Positions 1 through 8,532 of a DNA stretch of 64,000 nucleotides are shown here, piece after piece. A program made the translations under genes and the position numbers. Position 1 is the first letter of the stretch; each line of letters opens with the position of its first letter. This DNA comes from Rhizobium sp. NZLR1. GTDB taxonomy: Bacteria; Pseudomonadota; Alphaproteobacteria; Rhizobiales; Rhizobiaceae. The DNA lies in NCBI RefSeq assembly GCF_017357385.1, contig NZ_CP071632.1, positions 1,245,501 to 1,309,500 on the forward strand, written 5' to 3'. Under the pieces are notes generated by a model, which ran no database searches, was not told the DNA's origin, and saw nothing but the letters and a program-made list of their open reading frames with translations.

Positions 1-407
1 CCGAAGAGCTCAAGATCAGGACGCGCTTGACGCAGTGCAATCAAAAGTTCGCCGTTGCCGCATCCTACATCGAGCACTCTTCCCCGCAAAGGGAGATGCG
101 CGACAACATCCTTAAGGCGCTTTCGATTGACGATGGTCTTTACTCGTCCAAGGAGATTTGCCCGGCTCTGAAATCTATTCGAGAAGGTTCCGTAGTTCGC
201 CGGATACATCAAAGACAGTTGGCTGATGTCGGGTCTCGGATTGAGATAGAAATGACCGCATCCATCGCATCGGACGTATCTGAAGAAGTCTTCACTGCCG
301 TGATATATATAGTCGCGCCCGGTAGCGACAACTGTGCAGCTGTCACTGCCGCAACCGCTGCACGTTGTAGGGGTTGATCTTATATGATTTGTCGCTTGAG
401 AGTTCAT
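1..407 (-). CDS. Class I SAM-dependent methyltransferase with N-terminal zinc ribbon (3' end outside window)
   Basis: Reading the reverse strand from the ATG at 405-407 gives an open frame to the window edge, so only the N-terminal 135 or so residues are present. Near the N-terminus there are two paired-cysteine motifs, CSGCG (about residues 16-20) and CDGCGHFYLNPRP (about 46-58), typical of the zinc-binding head of sugar C-methyltransferase-like proteins. SAM motif I follows as RVLDVGCGNGELLIAL (about residues 107-122). It is the last visible gene of the minus-strand glycan operon, 27 bases after the desaturase stop. The substrate is unknown; such enzymes often modify deoxysugars or other glycan parts. 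The family call is solid, the role is inferred from context. Confidence 0.8.
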   Translation of the reverse strand, partial: MNSQATNHIRSTPTTCSGCGSDSCTVVATGRDYIYHGSEDFFRYVRCDGCGHFYLNPRPDISQLSLMYPANYGTFSNRFQSRANLLGRVKTIVNRKRLKDVVAHLPLRGRVLDVGCGNGELLIALRQARPDLELF

Positions 408-434
408 GTTTGCCGCGTTCAATACCTTTAGACC

Positions 435-1463
435 CTAGAGAGCCAACGCATCTTGAACCGAATCTGAGAAATCATCGTTCTTACGATTTCTCGAGAGTCG
501 GATGAATTTTGCAAAACCACTGCGCTGCAGGCACCTCGGAAAATGCTCGTAGAAACCACCTTTGAGCAGGTGCCTATGAAGTTTTGCGAGATTGTGCTGC
601 GGAATGGCGGGAAAAAGATGGTGTTCGATATGATAGTTGAAATTCGCCTGGTACATAAGCCATTTCTCAAACCAATTAGGGACTGTCGTCCGGGCGAGCG
701 GCATCATGGCCCGCTCCCGTCCGTCCTCGTAAAGTGGATAATCCTCGGGCTGATGCTCCGCGATGGTGCGTATAATATTCAGGGCGATTGCCACGGCAGC
801 AATGGGATAACCCCATAACAGAATGTAGAGATACCATCGTCCCGTGACAATGCAGAGTGCAAACAGCAAGCCGTTGAAGATGATGGTCACCATCGGCGCT
901 AACCAGGAAGGCGACAGCGAGTTACCCGATGCTTTCTTTCGAGCCAGACCACCATATTTGTCAGCCGCCAGCCACACTCCCATGCCACCGCTCAGCGCCT
1001 TTACCATTACCCACGCGAGCGCCCGGAAGCCCTTGATCGGCTCGCGATAGGGGTAACCATCCTCATCCTTTTCTGTACCCAGATGTGCATGGTGGCTCAT
1101 GTGGCGTAGTCGATACGCGCCGACTGACATCCCGACAGGCGCGGCAAAGAATATATCGCACCAGATATCGTTTTTGCGGCGGCTGGAGAAGAGGTGGAAA
1201 TGCGACGCTTCGTGAACCCAAAGCAACATGCCTTGCGTTACCGCGGAGTTAATCAGGAATGGCAGCCATAGCACCCACCAAGGGCCGAAGAGCGCGATCG
1301 CCCAAGAGATAACGATCTGAACCCAGACCATCGTCGTCGCCACGATAATTGCGCGCGGTTGAGGCTGTTTCAACGATTCAAGGAAGCTCTGGTCGACAAG
1401 CCTTCTCGCTACCTTCATGCATTCATTGAACTGCGCATCCATGCAGTGACCAATCCTATCCAT
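435..1463 (-). CDS. Membrane fatty-acid desaturase family protein
   Basis: A 342-residue protein with the histidine boxes of membrane di-iron desaturases and hydroxylases: HEASHFH, then HMSHHAH, and near the C-terminus NYHIEHHLFP. Hydrophobic stretches lie between them, as expected for an enzyme that introduces double bonds or hydroxyls into acyl chains at the inner membrane. The ATG at 1463 has a GAGGG about 8 bases upstream. It sits 20 bases downstream of an FkbM methyltransferase and in the same direction, so it appears co-transcribed with glycan genes. A lipid part of a glycolipid is a reasonable guess for its substrate, but carotenoid ketolase or hydroxylase relatives share the same boxes. 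The exact reaction cannot be read from the sequence. Confidence 0.85.
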   Translation of the reverse strand: MDRIGHCMDAQFNECMKVARRLVDQSFLESLKQPQPRAIIVATTMVWVQIVISWAIALFGPWWVLWLPFLINSAVTQGMLLWVHEASHFHLFSSRRKNDIWCDIFFAAPVGMSVGAYRLRHMSHHAHLGTEKDEDGYPYREPIKGFRALAWVMVKALSGGMGVWLAADKYGGLARKKASGNSLSPSWLAPMVTIIFNGLLFALCIVTGRWYLYILLWGYPIAAVAIALNIIRTIAEHQPEDYPLYEDGRERAMMPLARTTVPNWFEKWLMYQANFNYHIEHHLFPAIPQHNLAKLHRHLLKGGFYEHFPRCLQRSGFAKFIRLSRNRKNDDFSDSVQDALAL

Positions 1464-1483
1464 CCGATAACCCTCGAAGAAAG

Positions 1484-2347
1484 TTATCTACCTTCCTTTG
1501 AGCTCTTGCTCCTAACCAGCACATTCATACCGCCACCTTCCGGTATCATCGCCCGTACTTTGTCGGCGTCTTCAGGCAGCTTCCTGCCAGATGCCATTTC
1601 ATCAATCTCGTAGCCGCCCTGCCAGAGAAGCTCCAACAATCTGTCGAAGTCTCCGGGATTCTCAGCGTAAACATAGGGGGCCAATTCAAGCATTATACGC
1701 GGCTGGAACTTTTTGAGAGTCACCGTCGCCCCAAGTAGAACCGCAAGCTCGTTTCCGTCCACGTCAAGTTTTATGAAATCGACCTTGCCGACCCCAAGAT
1801 CCCGCAATGTTTCGTCCAGCGTGCCGAGCCGCGCGCCCTGTGTCGACATGAGTCGACCGTGGTGTTCGCTATGCAAATCTTCAGCAACTTCGAGCGGCCA
1901 GCTTGAATAGACCGCTTCGGGCATCGCTTCGGATGCACTTGCCATAAGCATCATCTGGTAAGCGTCGATTCGCTGGGCGAGCGTCGGGTTGAGCGAAATA
2001 TTGGCCTTCTGTTTCGCGAATGCATGAGCCGTCGGCTCGAAGGAGATCACCCTGCCGGCTCCGCCCACCAATTGCGCCAGGGGCAACGTATGAGAACCCA
2101 CATTGGCGCCGATGTCGAGGACTATGTCTCCGTCCCCTATCAGCTCTCTATACCTATCGAGCGTTCTGACCTCGAACCCGCCCAATAGGTAGATCGCGAA
2201 ATCAACGCCGTCTCTAAGGTCCAGCGACCAATTTATTCCGCGGCGCTTCGTTATGACGGTTGCGGGTAAGCCAACGCAACCCCGGACCAACAAGACAGCT
2301 TTGGATAGAGAGCGAGCGATCAGGATTTTGTTGCTGGTGGATAACAT
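1484..2347 (-). CDS. FkbM family SAM-dependent methyltransferase
   Basis: The start is placed at the ATG at 2345-2347, giving 287 residues. It lies 16 bases after the preceding stop and has GAGG just upstream; an earlier in-frame ATG at 2440 would overlap the neighbour by 77 bases. SAM motif I is DIVLDIGANVGSHTLPLAQL, followed by VISFEP with the acidic residue that contacts ribose. The FkbM-type motif VDFIKLDVDGNELAVLLGA is in the C-terminal half. FkbM proteins O-methylate sugars and other hydroxyls, often in surface polysaccharide or lipid loci. It forms a tandem pair with the next upstream gene, but the two differ considerably, so they probably act on different positions. Confidence 0.85.
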   Translation of the reverse strand: MLSTSNKILIARSLSKAVLLVRGCVGLPATVITKRRGINWSLDLRDGVDFAIYLLGGFEVRTLDRYRELIGDGDIVLDIGANVGSHTLPLAQLVGGAGRVISFEPTAHAFAKQKANISLNPTLAQRIDAYQMMLMASASEAMPEAVYSSWPLEVAEDLHSEHHGRLMSTQGARLGTLDETLRDLGVGKVDFIKLDVDGNELAVLLGATVTLKKFQPRIMLELAPYVYAENPGDFDRLLELLWQGGYEIDEMASGRKLPEDADKVRAMIPEGGGMNVLVRSKSSKEGR

Positions 2348-2363
2348 TGTCCTCAGGCCGCCT

Positions 2364-3113
2364 CTAAGTGGTTTTGTGATTGGCGGGCGCTCTTCTTGCA
2401 ACGACCAGATTGCAATATTGGCCCGCGTTTTTTGGATCAAGGCTCTCGTAATTGAAAGCAGTGCCAGGTGGATCCGCTATGTTGTGGAACTCGAAATTCA
2501 GCATCTGTAGGAATTTGGTGAGTTCGGCCGGGTTCACGGACGCTTTCGACAAACCATAAGGCCAGAACTCCATGAATACCCGAATGTCGCGATTCTCCCG
2601 CAGGACCCGCTCGGCACCCTGTAGAACGCTCAACTCATATCCCTGAACATCGATTTTGATAAAATCGACCCGCTGCCCTGGCGAAAAGTAATCATCCAGC
2701 TTCACCAATGGGACGTCGATGCTCACTCGCCCATCGCCACTATCAAATGTTCGGTGATCGACATTCAGCTCGGCCGAAACATACAGCCTTGTGGTGCCGC
2801 TGGCCGCTCCTACCGCGGCGTGTTGCAGGGATACATTCGACAAGCCGGTTACCGTTGCTTCAAGCTTTTCGAAGTTCGCCGGCGCCGGCTCGAAGGCATG
2901 GACATGGCCGGTCGTTCCCGTCAGCGCGGAGAACATGCGGGTATATATTCCGATATTTGCACCGATATCTGCGACGATCATGCCCGGCGAAATGAGCTCA
3001 CGCATCAAAGCGCGCTCACGTCGTTCCGAAACTGCCTTCCATACGGAATAGAGAGGATAATACAGGGCATAACAATGCCGATAGAGCCAATCGGCGAGAC
3101 GTAGCAAAACCAT
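2364..3113 (-). CDS. FkbM family SAM-dependent methyltransferase
   Basis: A 249-residue protein. SAM motif I is MIVADIGANIGIYTRMFSAL, followed by HVHAFEPAPANFEKL, and the FkbM signature VDFIKIDVQGYELSVLQGAE appears in the second half. The start at 3113 is only 2 bases after the stop of the upstream methyltransferase (3116), so translation is probably coupled. It is the second of two adjacent FkbM genes in the operon. The substrate is not predictable; O-methylation of a glycan residue is the usual role of the family. The N-terminus has a short hydrophobic, aromatic stretch that could associate with membrane. Confidence 0.85.
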   Translation of the reverse strand: MVLLRLADWLYRHCYALYYPLYSVWKAVSERRERALMRELISPGMIVADIGANIGIYTRMFSALTGTTGHVHAFEPAPANFEKLEATVTGLSNVSLQHAAVGAASGTTRLYVSAELNVDHRTFDSGDGRVSIDVPLVKLDDYFSPGQRVDFIKIDVQGYELSVLQGAERVLRENRDIRVFMEFWPYGLSKASVNPAELTKFLQMLNFEFHNIADPPGTAFNYESLDPKNAGQYCNLVVARRAPANHKTT

Positions 3114-3115
3114 CC

Positions 3116-3898
3116 CTACACCTCTTCTTTTGACGTGAGGCGGACCGTGAAGAATGAGGCGAACACCTTGGGCAGCGCGACGCCTATTGCTCTGTCGAGC
3201 TTGAAGTAAGGCTTATAAGCCCAGCCAGGCACAGGAAACTTCTTCGATATCCCGCCTGTCACCATATAGGAGAGGGAGGTGAAATAGCTGATCCTTGTCT
3301 TCTCAAGGCTATAGCAATCTGCAAGCTCAGCGAGCCAGTCCGGCCGCTGAAAGAAGATCATATGTGGCATAGCCTGATTTGAGGTCGAAAGAGGACCCTG
3401 AACGGTATCCAGAACCGGGCGGCGGATACTGAAATCCACCGGCTCATGATGGAGAAGTTTATACATCGGGTAGGATAGCCAAGACAAATAAGGTTCCGTC
3501 GCATACACCCTGCCGCCCTTTGTGAGCTTGCGTGTCGCCCCGCGAAGGAACGCAAGGGGATCCTTCAGGTGATGCAGAACATTGGTCATCGTAATCACAT
3601 CGACGCTATGGTCCGCGATGTCAGGCAACCCAGCGATCTCGTGGCAATCGAAGACAAAGTCCAAATAGTCTAACTTCAGCACATCGGAGGTGATGACATT
3701 CGGTAGGAAGCGCTTGAGAGGCGACGTTCCGCTTCCGATTTCCAGAACGGTATTCGTGGCAATATCCGGTTCCTGTCGAAACATCTCCTGGTAGAGCTCG
3801 CCATACCAATGCATCAGGTTGGGATTTGCGCTTAGCCGCTCGCGATTTGCCAGCGTTTGAGCAAGATCGGCGTCATAGAGAGTGCTTTCGATTTCCAT
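3116..3898 (-). CDS. Class I SAM-dependent methyltransferase
   Basis: The start is placed at the ATG at 3896-3898, which begins 2 bases after the glycosyltransferase stop at 3901 and gives 260 residues; a longer frame to 3967 would run into that gene. The core reads NTVLEIGSGTSPLKRFLP (motif I), then an acidic strand, then VDVITMTNVLHHLKDPLAFL and a GGRVYATEPY strand, the usual order of a type-11 methyltransferase. The C-terminal third is less conserved and probably gives substrate specificity. The tight packing with genes on both sides argues for one transcript. It is the central one of the catalytic methyltransferases in this cluster; its substrate is unknown. Confidence 0.8.
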   Translation of the reverse strand: MEIESTLYDADLAQTLANRERLSANPNLMHWYGELYQEMFRQEPDIATNTVLEIGSGTSPLKRFLPNVITSDVLKLDYLDFVFDCHEIAGLPDIADHSVDVITMTNVLHHLKDPLAFLRGATRKLTKGGRVYATEPYLSWLSYPMYKLLHHEPVDFSIRRPVLDTVQGPLSTSNQAMPHMIFFQRPDWLAELADCYSLEKTRISYFTSLSYMVTGGISKKFPVPGWAYKPYFKLDRAIGVALPKVFASFFTVRLTSKEEV

Positions 3899-3900
3899 CG

Positions 3901-5232
3901 TCAGAGAAACTTTATTCGTCTTGCCGCAAAAGCCAGCATAGCCAACAGAATGGAACCATGGCGCCAACGCGAGATGTTCGTTTCACCGTAGAGTCTTTCT
4001 CGATAACCGATCGGAACCTCGACGATCTTAAGGCCCATCCGCGCGGCGCCGAAGATCAGGTCGAAATCACCAAAGGGATCGAAATCACCGAAGTAGGATC
4101 TGTTTGCCTGAAGTTTGAGATAATTGGAGCGGCTGATCACCTTGGTTCCGCATAGGGTGTCTTTGTATCTCTGGCCAAGAACGAAGGAGAAAGCCAATGC
4201 GAAAAACTTGTTGCCCAGGAGATTGAAGAAACGCATCGCCTCCTTTTCCATGGGATAGACCAAGCGAGTTCCGTTGATGAACTCGCCTTTCCCATCCTTG
4301 ATGGCGTTGTAGAATTTCGGCAAATCCTCGGGCGGGACCGTCATGTCCGCGTCAAGAATCATCAAGACTTCCTTTGTGGCCAGCGAAAAACCCTTCCTGA
4401 CGGCGTCGCCTTTACCCTTACCATCCTGTTGGGCAATCAGGATGGTGCGTTCGCCGCCATAGCGCTGTTGCGCTTCTTGGATCGCCTTCCACGTTGCGTC
4501 GGTTGAATTGCCTTCGACAAAAATGAGTTCATCATCCGGCCCCATAACCGGCAACCGTTTGACAATATCCTCGATATTTCCTGCCTCGTTTCTCGCTGGA
4601 ACTACAATTGACACCGACGGCTCGGTTTTCGATGCGGCATCGCCGACCGGCCTCGCAATCGCGATGTTGAGAAGGCAGAGAGTTCGAAAAAGCGGAAGAG
4701 GAGCAAGGCAACGGTTAACAAAGCCACTGATAAGTGGGATGTAAACCGGGATTAGAATCTTCTGGTCCAGTCGTATTAATTCGAAGTCTTCGAGCGTCAG
4801 AAGATTCTCGACGTCTTCATGGGCAAGCCAATTCGATTCAGGAACCCGCCGGCGCAGGCCGAGCTTAGATGCGAGAGTTGCAAGCGGCCGCCACATGCTG
4901 CTGTAATAGGTAAGAACAAGGCGTGTCTCAGGTGAACACAATGCACGTGCCTGAGCGAACATGCTCTGTATGTCTCGTTCGTAATGGATGAGGCCGCTGA
5001 TGACCAGATAATCAGGTTTGGTGTCAGCGACTTCTTCGATCTTGACGACCTTGTGCTCGTCAAACTCTTTCACAGGTTCAGTCGGTTGCGTTATCGAGCG
5101 AAACGTTATCTTGCCCTGAGGAAATTTACCAATCAGCAGAGGCGTCGTCGGATCGATCTCGACCACGGAATTCTGGCCCAAGACAAAGAGGCCAATGTAC
5201 TTTCTCAATTGAGAATAGAAATAGTCCCGCAT
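3901..5232 (-). CDS. Family 2 glycosyltransferase (dolichyl-phosphate-mannose-synthase-like) fused to a degenerate methyltransferase domain
   Basis: 443 residues in two parts. From about residue 205 onward it is a GT2 enzyme of the DPM1/GtrB type: VSIVVPARNEAGNIEDIV, the acidic VEGNSTDATW, and the metal-binding VLMILDADMTVPPEDL, ending in a short hydrophobic segment. Such enzymes move a sugar from a nucleotide donor to polyprenyl phosphate on the cytoplasmic face. The first 200 residues resemble the type-11 methyltransferase domain often fused in front of this GT2, including NWLAHEDVENLL and a LAPLP segment. The glycine-rich SAM loop is missing, however: the strand reads VVEIDPTTPLLIG where EIGCGxG is expected. 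It is 3 bases from the upstream flippase-like gene. Confidence 0.8.
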   Translation of the reverse strand: MRDYFYSQLRKYIGLFVLGQNSVVEIDPTTPLLIGKFPQGKITFRSITQPTEPVKEFDEHKVVKIEEVADTKPDYLVISGLIHYERDIQSMFAQARALCSPETRLVLTYYSSMWRPLATLASKLGLRRRVPESNWLAHEDVENLLTLEDFELIRLDQKILIPVYIPLISGFVNRCLAPLPLFRTLCLLNIAIARPVGDAASKTEPSVSIVVPARNEAGNIEDIVKRLPVMGPDDELIFVEGNSTDATWKAIQEAQQRYGGERTILIAQQDGKGKGDAVRKGFSLATKEVLMILDADMTVPPEDLPKFYNAIKDGKGEFINGTRLVYPMEKEAMRFFNLLGNKFFALAFSFVLGQRYKDTLCGTKVISRSNYLKLQANRSYFGDFDPFGDFDLIFGAARMGLKIVEVPIGYRERLYGETNISRWRHGSILLAMLAFAARRIKFL

Positions 5233-5235
5233 AAG

Positions 5236-6378
5236 TTACCTCGGCGCCAAGCGGTTCAAGCGCCAATGTCCCAGGATGAGGGCTGCAGGCACGACGTACA
5301 CCACAAAAAAGAGAAAATGAACGGCCGTCGCCAGGAGTAACCCCTCTGAGGGTGAACGCCCTAGCAATACGAATGCCGAAACGACGGATGCATGGAAGGT
5401 GCCGACTCCGGATGGTGCAGCTGGGATCATCAGACCCAATCCCCCGGCAAACAACACGAATAACGATTCTTGATAACTCAGCTCGACGCCGACAAACCGG
5501 GCGACGAAGATATACGCAAGGGCGTATGCCGAAAGCCACAAAACCAGCGTCAGAAAGGCCGGAACGATGGTCACGGACAGAGATAAGCTTCGTGCGGAAT
5601 TTCCGATAAAATGAATAACGTGACGGTCAAAGAAATCTTGCAGTCGCAGGAGACCGAAGACGGGCCGCAATATCGGGACAAGCCGATTGCCGAAATTCCT
5701 TACCAGAACTGCCGATAGAAATATCCCAACTATTGCACCAACCATGATGACCAACAGAGCATTTCGGTACTCGGAATTCAATGTATGGCTCAGTAAAACC
5801 AAAGAAAATATGCCGACGGAAATGATCGTCACCAAGTCAACCATCTTTTCGACCAGAAGCCTACCAAGAGCGTCTGCGTAGGGGACGGTCGCGACAACTC
5901 GGCTGTAATGTACACGCAAGAGGTCTCCACCTCTCGCAGGAAGGAACATGTTGGCGCCCAAGCCGAGTAGGGAGGCCATGAGGGACGTTCCGTAACCGAT
6001 CTTGCCATCCAACAACAGGCGCCACCGCACCGCATAACCTACCGCGATACCAAAGGTAACAAGCATAAACCAAAGGAGCGATGTGACGGATATTCCGCTA
6101 CGAAAAATCCGGATGGCTTCCTCCCAATCCACCGCCTTTAGCAAGAATATCAGGAGGAAAATGCTTATTGCCGAGGCTATAAGCATCTGCAGGCGTTGAT
6201 ATGCAGGAGCCGCCGCCGCAGCTTTGCTCCATGAGTTATACAACCTCTCACGCATCCGCCAGTGACTTGCGGCTTCAACAGCCGAACTGGGTAGAGCGTT
6301 TTTGACGGGACGTTTGAGCATAAAAGGCCTGCGTTTGAATCGATCGCAAGTGGAAGTCGAGGGTGAAGTCGACCGCAT
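5236..6378 (-). CDS. Flippase-like integral membrane protein (lysylphosphatidylglycerol-synthase transmembrane family, UPF0104)
   Basis: 380 residues, of which the first 70 are basic and cytoplasmic-looking; after that come about seven or eight hydrophobic helices. The helix SLMASLLGLGANMFLPARGG followed by DLLRVHYSR is the typical signature of this family, as is GLMIPAAPSGVGTFHASV near the C-terminus. Members are proposed lipid or lipid-linked-sugar translocases. It is the first gene of the minus-strand operon and sits directly upstream of a polyprenyl-phosphate glycosyltransferase, fitting a role in flipping the product. An alternative start at 6321 (residue 20) is possible. The function is inferred, the family is fairly sure. 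Confidence 0.8.
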   Translation of the reverse strand: MRSTSPSTSTCDRFKRRPFMLKRPVKNALPSSAVEAASHWRMRERLYNSWSKAAAAAPAYQRLQMLIASAISIFLLIFLLKAVDWEEAIRIFRSGISVTSLLWFMLVTFGIAVGYAVRWRLLLDGKIGYGTSLMASLLGLGANMFLPARGGDLLRVHYSRVVATVPYADALGRLLVEKMVDLVTIISVGIFSLVLLSHTLNSEYRNALLVIMVGAIVGIFLSAVLVRNFGNRLVPILRPVFGLLRLQDFFDRHVIHFIGNSARSLSLSVTIVPAFLTLVLWLSAYALAYIFVARFVGVELSYQESLFVLFAGGLGLMIPAAPSGVGTFHASVVSAFVLLGRSPSEGLLLATAVHFLFFVVYVVPAALILGHWRLNRLAPR

Positions 6379-6578
6379 ACAGCACTAACGGGCGGCCCGC
6401 TACCAATAGTTTCGTCGCGGCGCCACCTCAATTTATGGTACCCACAAGTCTTCTATTTCCTAGTCGCACGCAGCCTGGAATCAGCGTGATTTAGCGCTTG
6501 CTTACGACCGCGGTTGATTTAGAACGGCGCTCCGCAAAGGCTCGATATCCGGAAATTTCTAGAGCGCGGGAAATGAGA

Positions 6579-8264
6579 ATGAGTGATCAGCTTCAAGCCA
6601 GGCCGAAACTGAATAGTTTGCTTTTACTGACGATTGCTGTTCTCTTGACCCACTGGATGGCCTTCTTCAATGAAGGAATATTTGCTGAGGATGCCGGTTT
6701 ATTTCCAACATTGATCTACAATGATTGGATCGCCATCGCGGACATGTTTTCTTCAGCAGGGGTGCCGGTATTTACGTACTATGTTTGGCCGATGGCCTTC
6801 GTTGGGAACGTTTTGCTTTTAAAATCCTTTGTCATAATTGGGGTCTACTTCATTGCGATCTTCTCCTACCTCCTAGCTTCAAAGTCTGGATATTTTTCGG
6901 AGCGCGAGTCTTTGGTGCTCGCAATATTCACGCACTTGTTGCCGCTCCCCACGATCACGGTTATTTTTACATATTCGATATACTTTAATGCCTATGCCAT
7001 TTTTCTATTGGCTACATATTTATTCCTGTCAATCGAATGGATGCGCGGAAGGAGCCACTATCTCCTCCGCGGACTGGCAATTTGCATTTACTTCATTGCA
7101 TTCACGCTGAATTCCTTGCTGGTGCTCTATGCGGCTGGTTTCGTCCTCGTTTATGCGGTGTGGCTGAGAAGGACAGGGCGCCGAGTTCGCAATGCGCGGG
7201 AATTGGTCTCGACATTTTCATCATTCTGCCTTGCACGAGCGGATTTCACCATTCTGCCCTTCGTGTACTGGGTTTGTAAGGCAATTTTCTACCCTAGGTA
7301 CGGATTATACGATAACTACAATGGCTTTACCCTAAATGTTGAAAGCATTGCGGAGAATTCCTATCGATTTATATTTAATGGCACGATCTTTCCTTTGGCA
7401 AGGAGCGTTTATGATTGGAATGTTTATCTCTACTTGGGAGCTGCGGTCTGTTCGATCCTTTTTGTCGCGTGCTTTGTGTTCGCGAACAGGGGAGATGCTC
7501 GAAACGCTCAGCTAAATGAACGCTCTAGCGACGGTTTCAAAATTATCGGCTTTGGGATATTTTTACTGCTGTGTGGGACGGTCCCTTATATACTTGTTGG
7601 CAAGAGCCCCGCACCCGGCGTGTTGATGAGAAACGCGATGCTTATGCCGCTGCCGATAAGCGTGGTGGGTATCGGGATATGGCGAGTTATCAAATTCAGA
7701 TCGACCAACCTTCAAAGCCATAGGGTTGCAATCGTGGTGTTTGTATCACTTCTCACCGTCTTCATCGGCCGGTGGTGGGAGAGTTACGCGGCATGGCAAG
7801 CACGGGCAGCGAAGGATCTGGCTGTCTCTCAATATCTCGCTGATCATCCTGAGTGGTCTGCCTATTCGGTTTACTGGATAGTCGACAAGCTTCCGCTGTC
7901 TGGCGAGGTTTCGGAGTATGGGTTCGCTGACTATACCTCTAAATTCCGCATTCTTTGGGGCGGACAAACCAGGATGGCATTTACGCCCGCCCACATCTTG
8001 TTTTTTGGCGTTGATACAAAGCCGGGCGTTAGGCCCGTCCACTCCAATCTTCCCGCTCGAATCGCTTTTTTCTGCAATTCTTGGGCCAGCGCAAAAGATA
8101 TTGATTTGAGCGGCCCACAAGCGGAACTGGAAATTACAGCCACGCAAAGATCATGGAACGATGCTTCCGTCGCATCTGGATACCTCTATTACCGCTTCAT
8201 CGAGCCTAGTGGCTTGAAAAATTATCTGGCTGAACTGGTAAATGTAACGCTGCGGGCGCTTTGA
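6579..8264 (+). CDS. Polytopic membrane protein, candidate GT-C type sugar transferase
   Basis: I do not recognise this as a named family. The start at 6579 is chosen because GGGAA lies 6 bases before it; frames from 6498 or 6573 are also open. It gives 561 residues with about ten hydrophobic helices in the first two thirds and a soluble C-terminal domain of about 120 residues. The first periplasmic loop contains NEGIFAEDAGLFP, an acidic pair after helix 1 as found in GT-C transferases that take sugars from polyprenyl phosphate. The gene is clearly AT-richer than the window average and divergent from the glycan operon. GtrC/GtrS-like modification of a surface glycan is an inference from layout, not from a recognised domain. 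Confidence 0.6.
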   Translation: MSDQLQARPKLNSLLLLTIAVLLTHWMAFFNEGIFAEDAGLFPTLIYNDWIAIADMFSSAGVPVFTYYVWPMAFVGNVLLLKSFVIIGVYFIAIFSYLLASKSGYFSERESLVLAIFTHLLPLPTITVIFTYSIYFNAYAIFLLATYLFLSIEWMRGRSHYLLRGLAICIYFIAFTLNSLLVLYAAGFVLVYAVWLRRTGRRVRNARELVSTFSSFCLARADFTILPFVYWVCKAIFYPRYGLYDNYNGFTLNVESIAENSYRFIFNGTIFPLARSVYDWNVYLYLGAAVCSILFVACFVFANRGDARNAQLNERSSDGFKIIGFGIFLLLCGTVPYILVGKSPAPGVLMRNAMLMPLPISVVGIGIWRVIKFRSTNLQSHRVAIVVFVSLLTVFIGRWWESYAAWQARAAKDLAVSQYLADHPEWSAYSVYWIVDKLPLSGEVSEYGFADYTSKFRILWGGQTRMAFTPAHILFFGVDTKPGVRPVHSNLPARIAFFCNSWASAKDIDLSGPQAELEITATQRSWNDASVASGYLYYRFIEPSGLKNYLAELVNVTLRAL

Positions 8265-8492
8265 GGCTTATGGCATCACCAAAGCCGTGGCTGGCTCAAT
8301 TGGCCCTGAACCAAAGGCAGCAGTCCACGGGCGCCGTCGCGACTGCCACGGGCGAACTCAGGTGCCCGTCTTCGCGGAGACCGCTGAGTTAATCCGCGAT
8401 CTTGAGACGGCAGATCGAGGCTGTCGGTCGCTGGGTTGATCGACCCGCAAAATCCGGGGGCGCGTGCACCCGCCATTGCTAACCCATCATAT

Positions 8493-8520
8493 GGCCTCGC
8501 ATCCGCGGGGCCTTTTTCTT
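8493..8520 (+). terminator. Intrinsic terminator or attenuator ahead of the tail-fibre gene
   Basis: GGCCTCGC and GCGGGGCC pair around an ATCC loop (one T-G pair), followed by TTTTTCTT. It lies between the AT-rich membrane protein gene and the phage module, only 13 bases before the tail-fibre ATG. It may end the upstream transcript or act as a phage attenuator. Confidence 0.6.
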
Positions 8521-8532
8521 TGGAGATGATGA

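Noticed and set aside
2253..2510. Short plus-strand frame between the FkbM genes
   Set aside because: Antisense to both and not protein-like.
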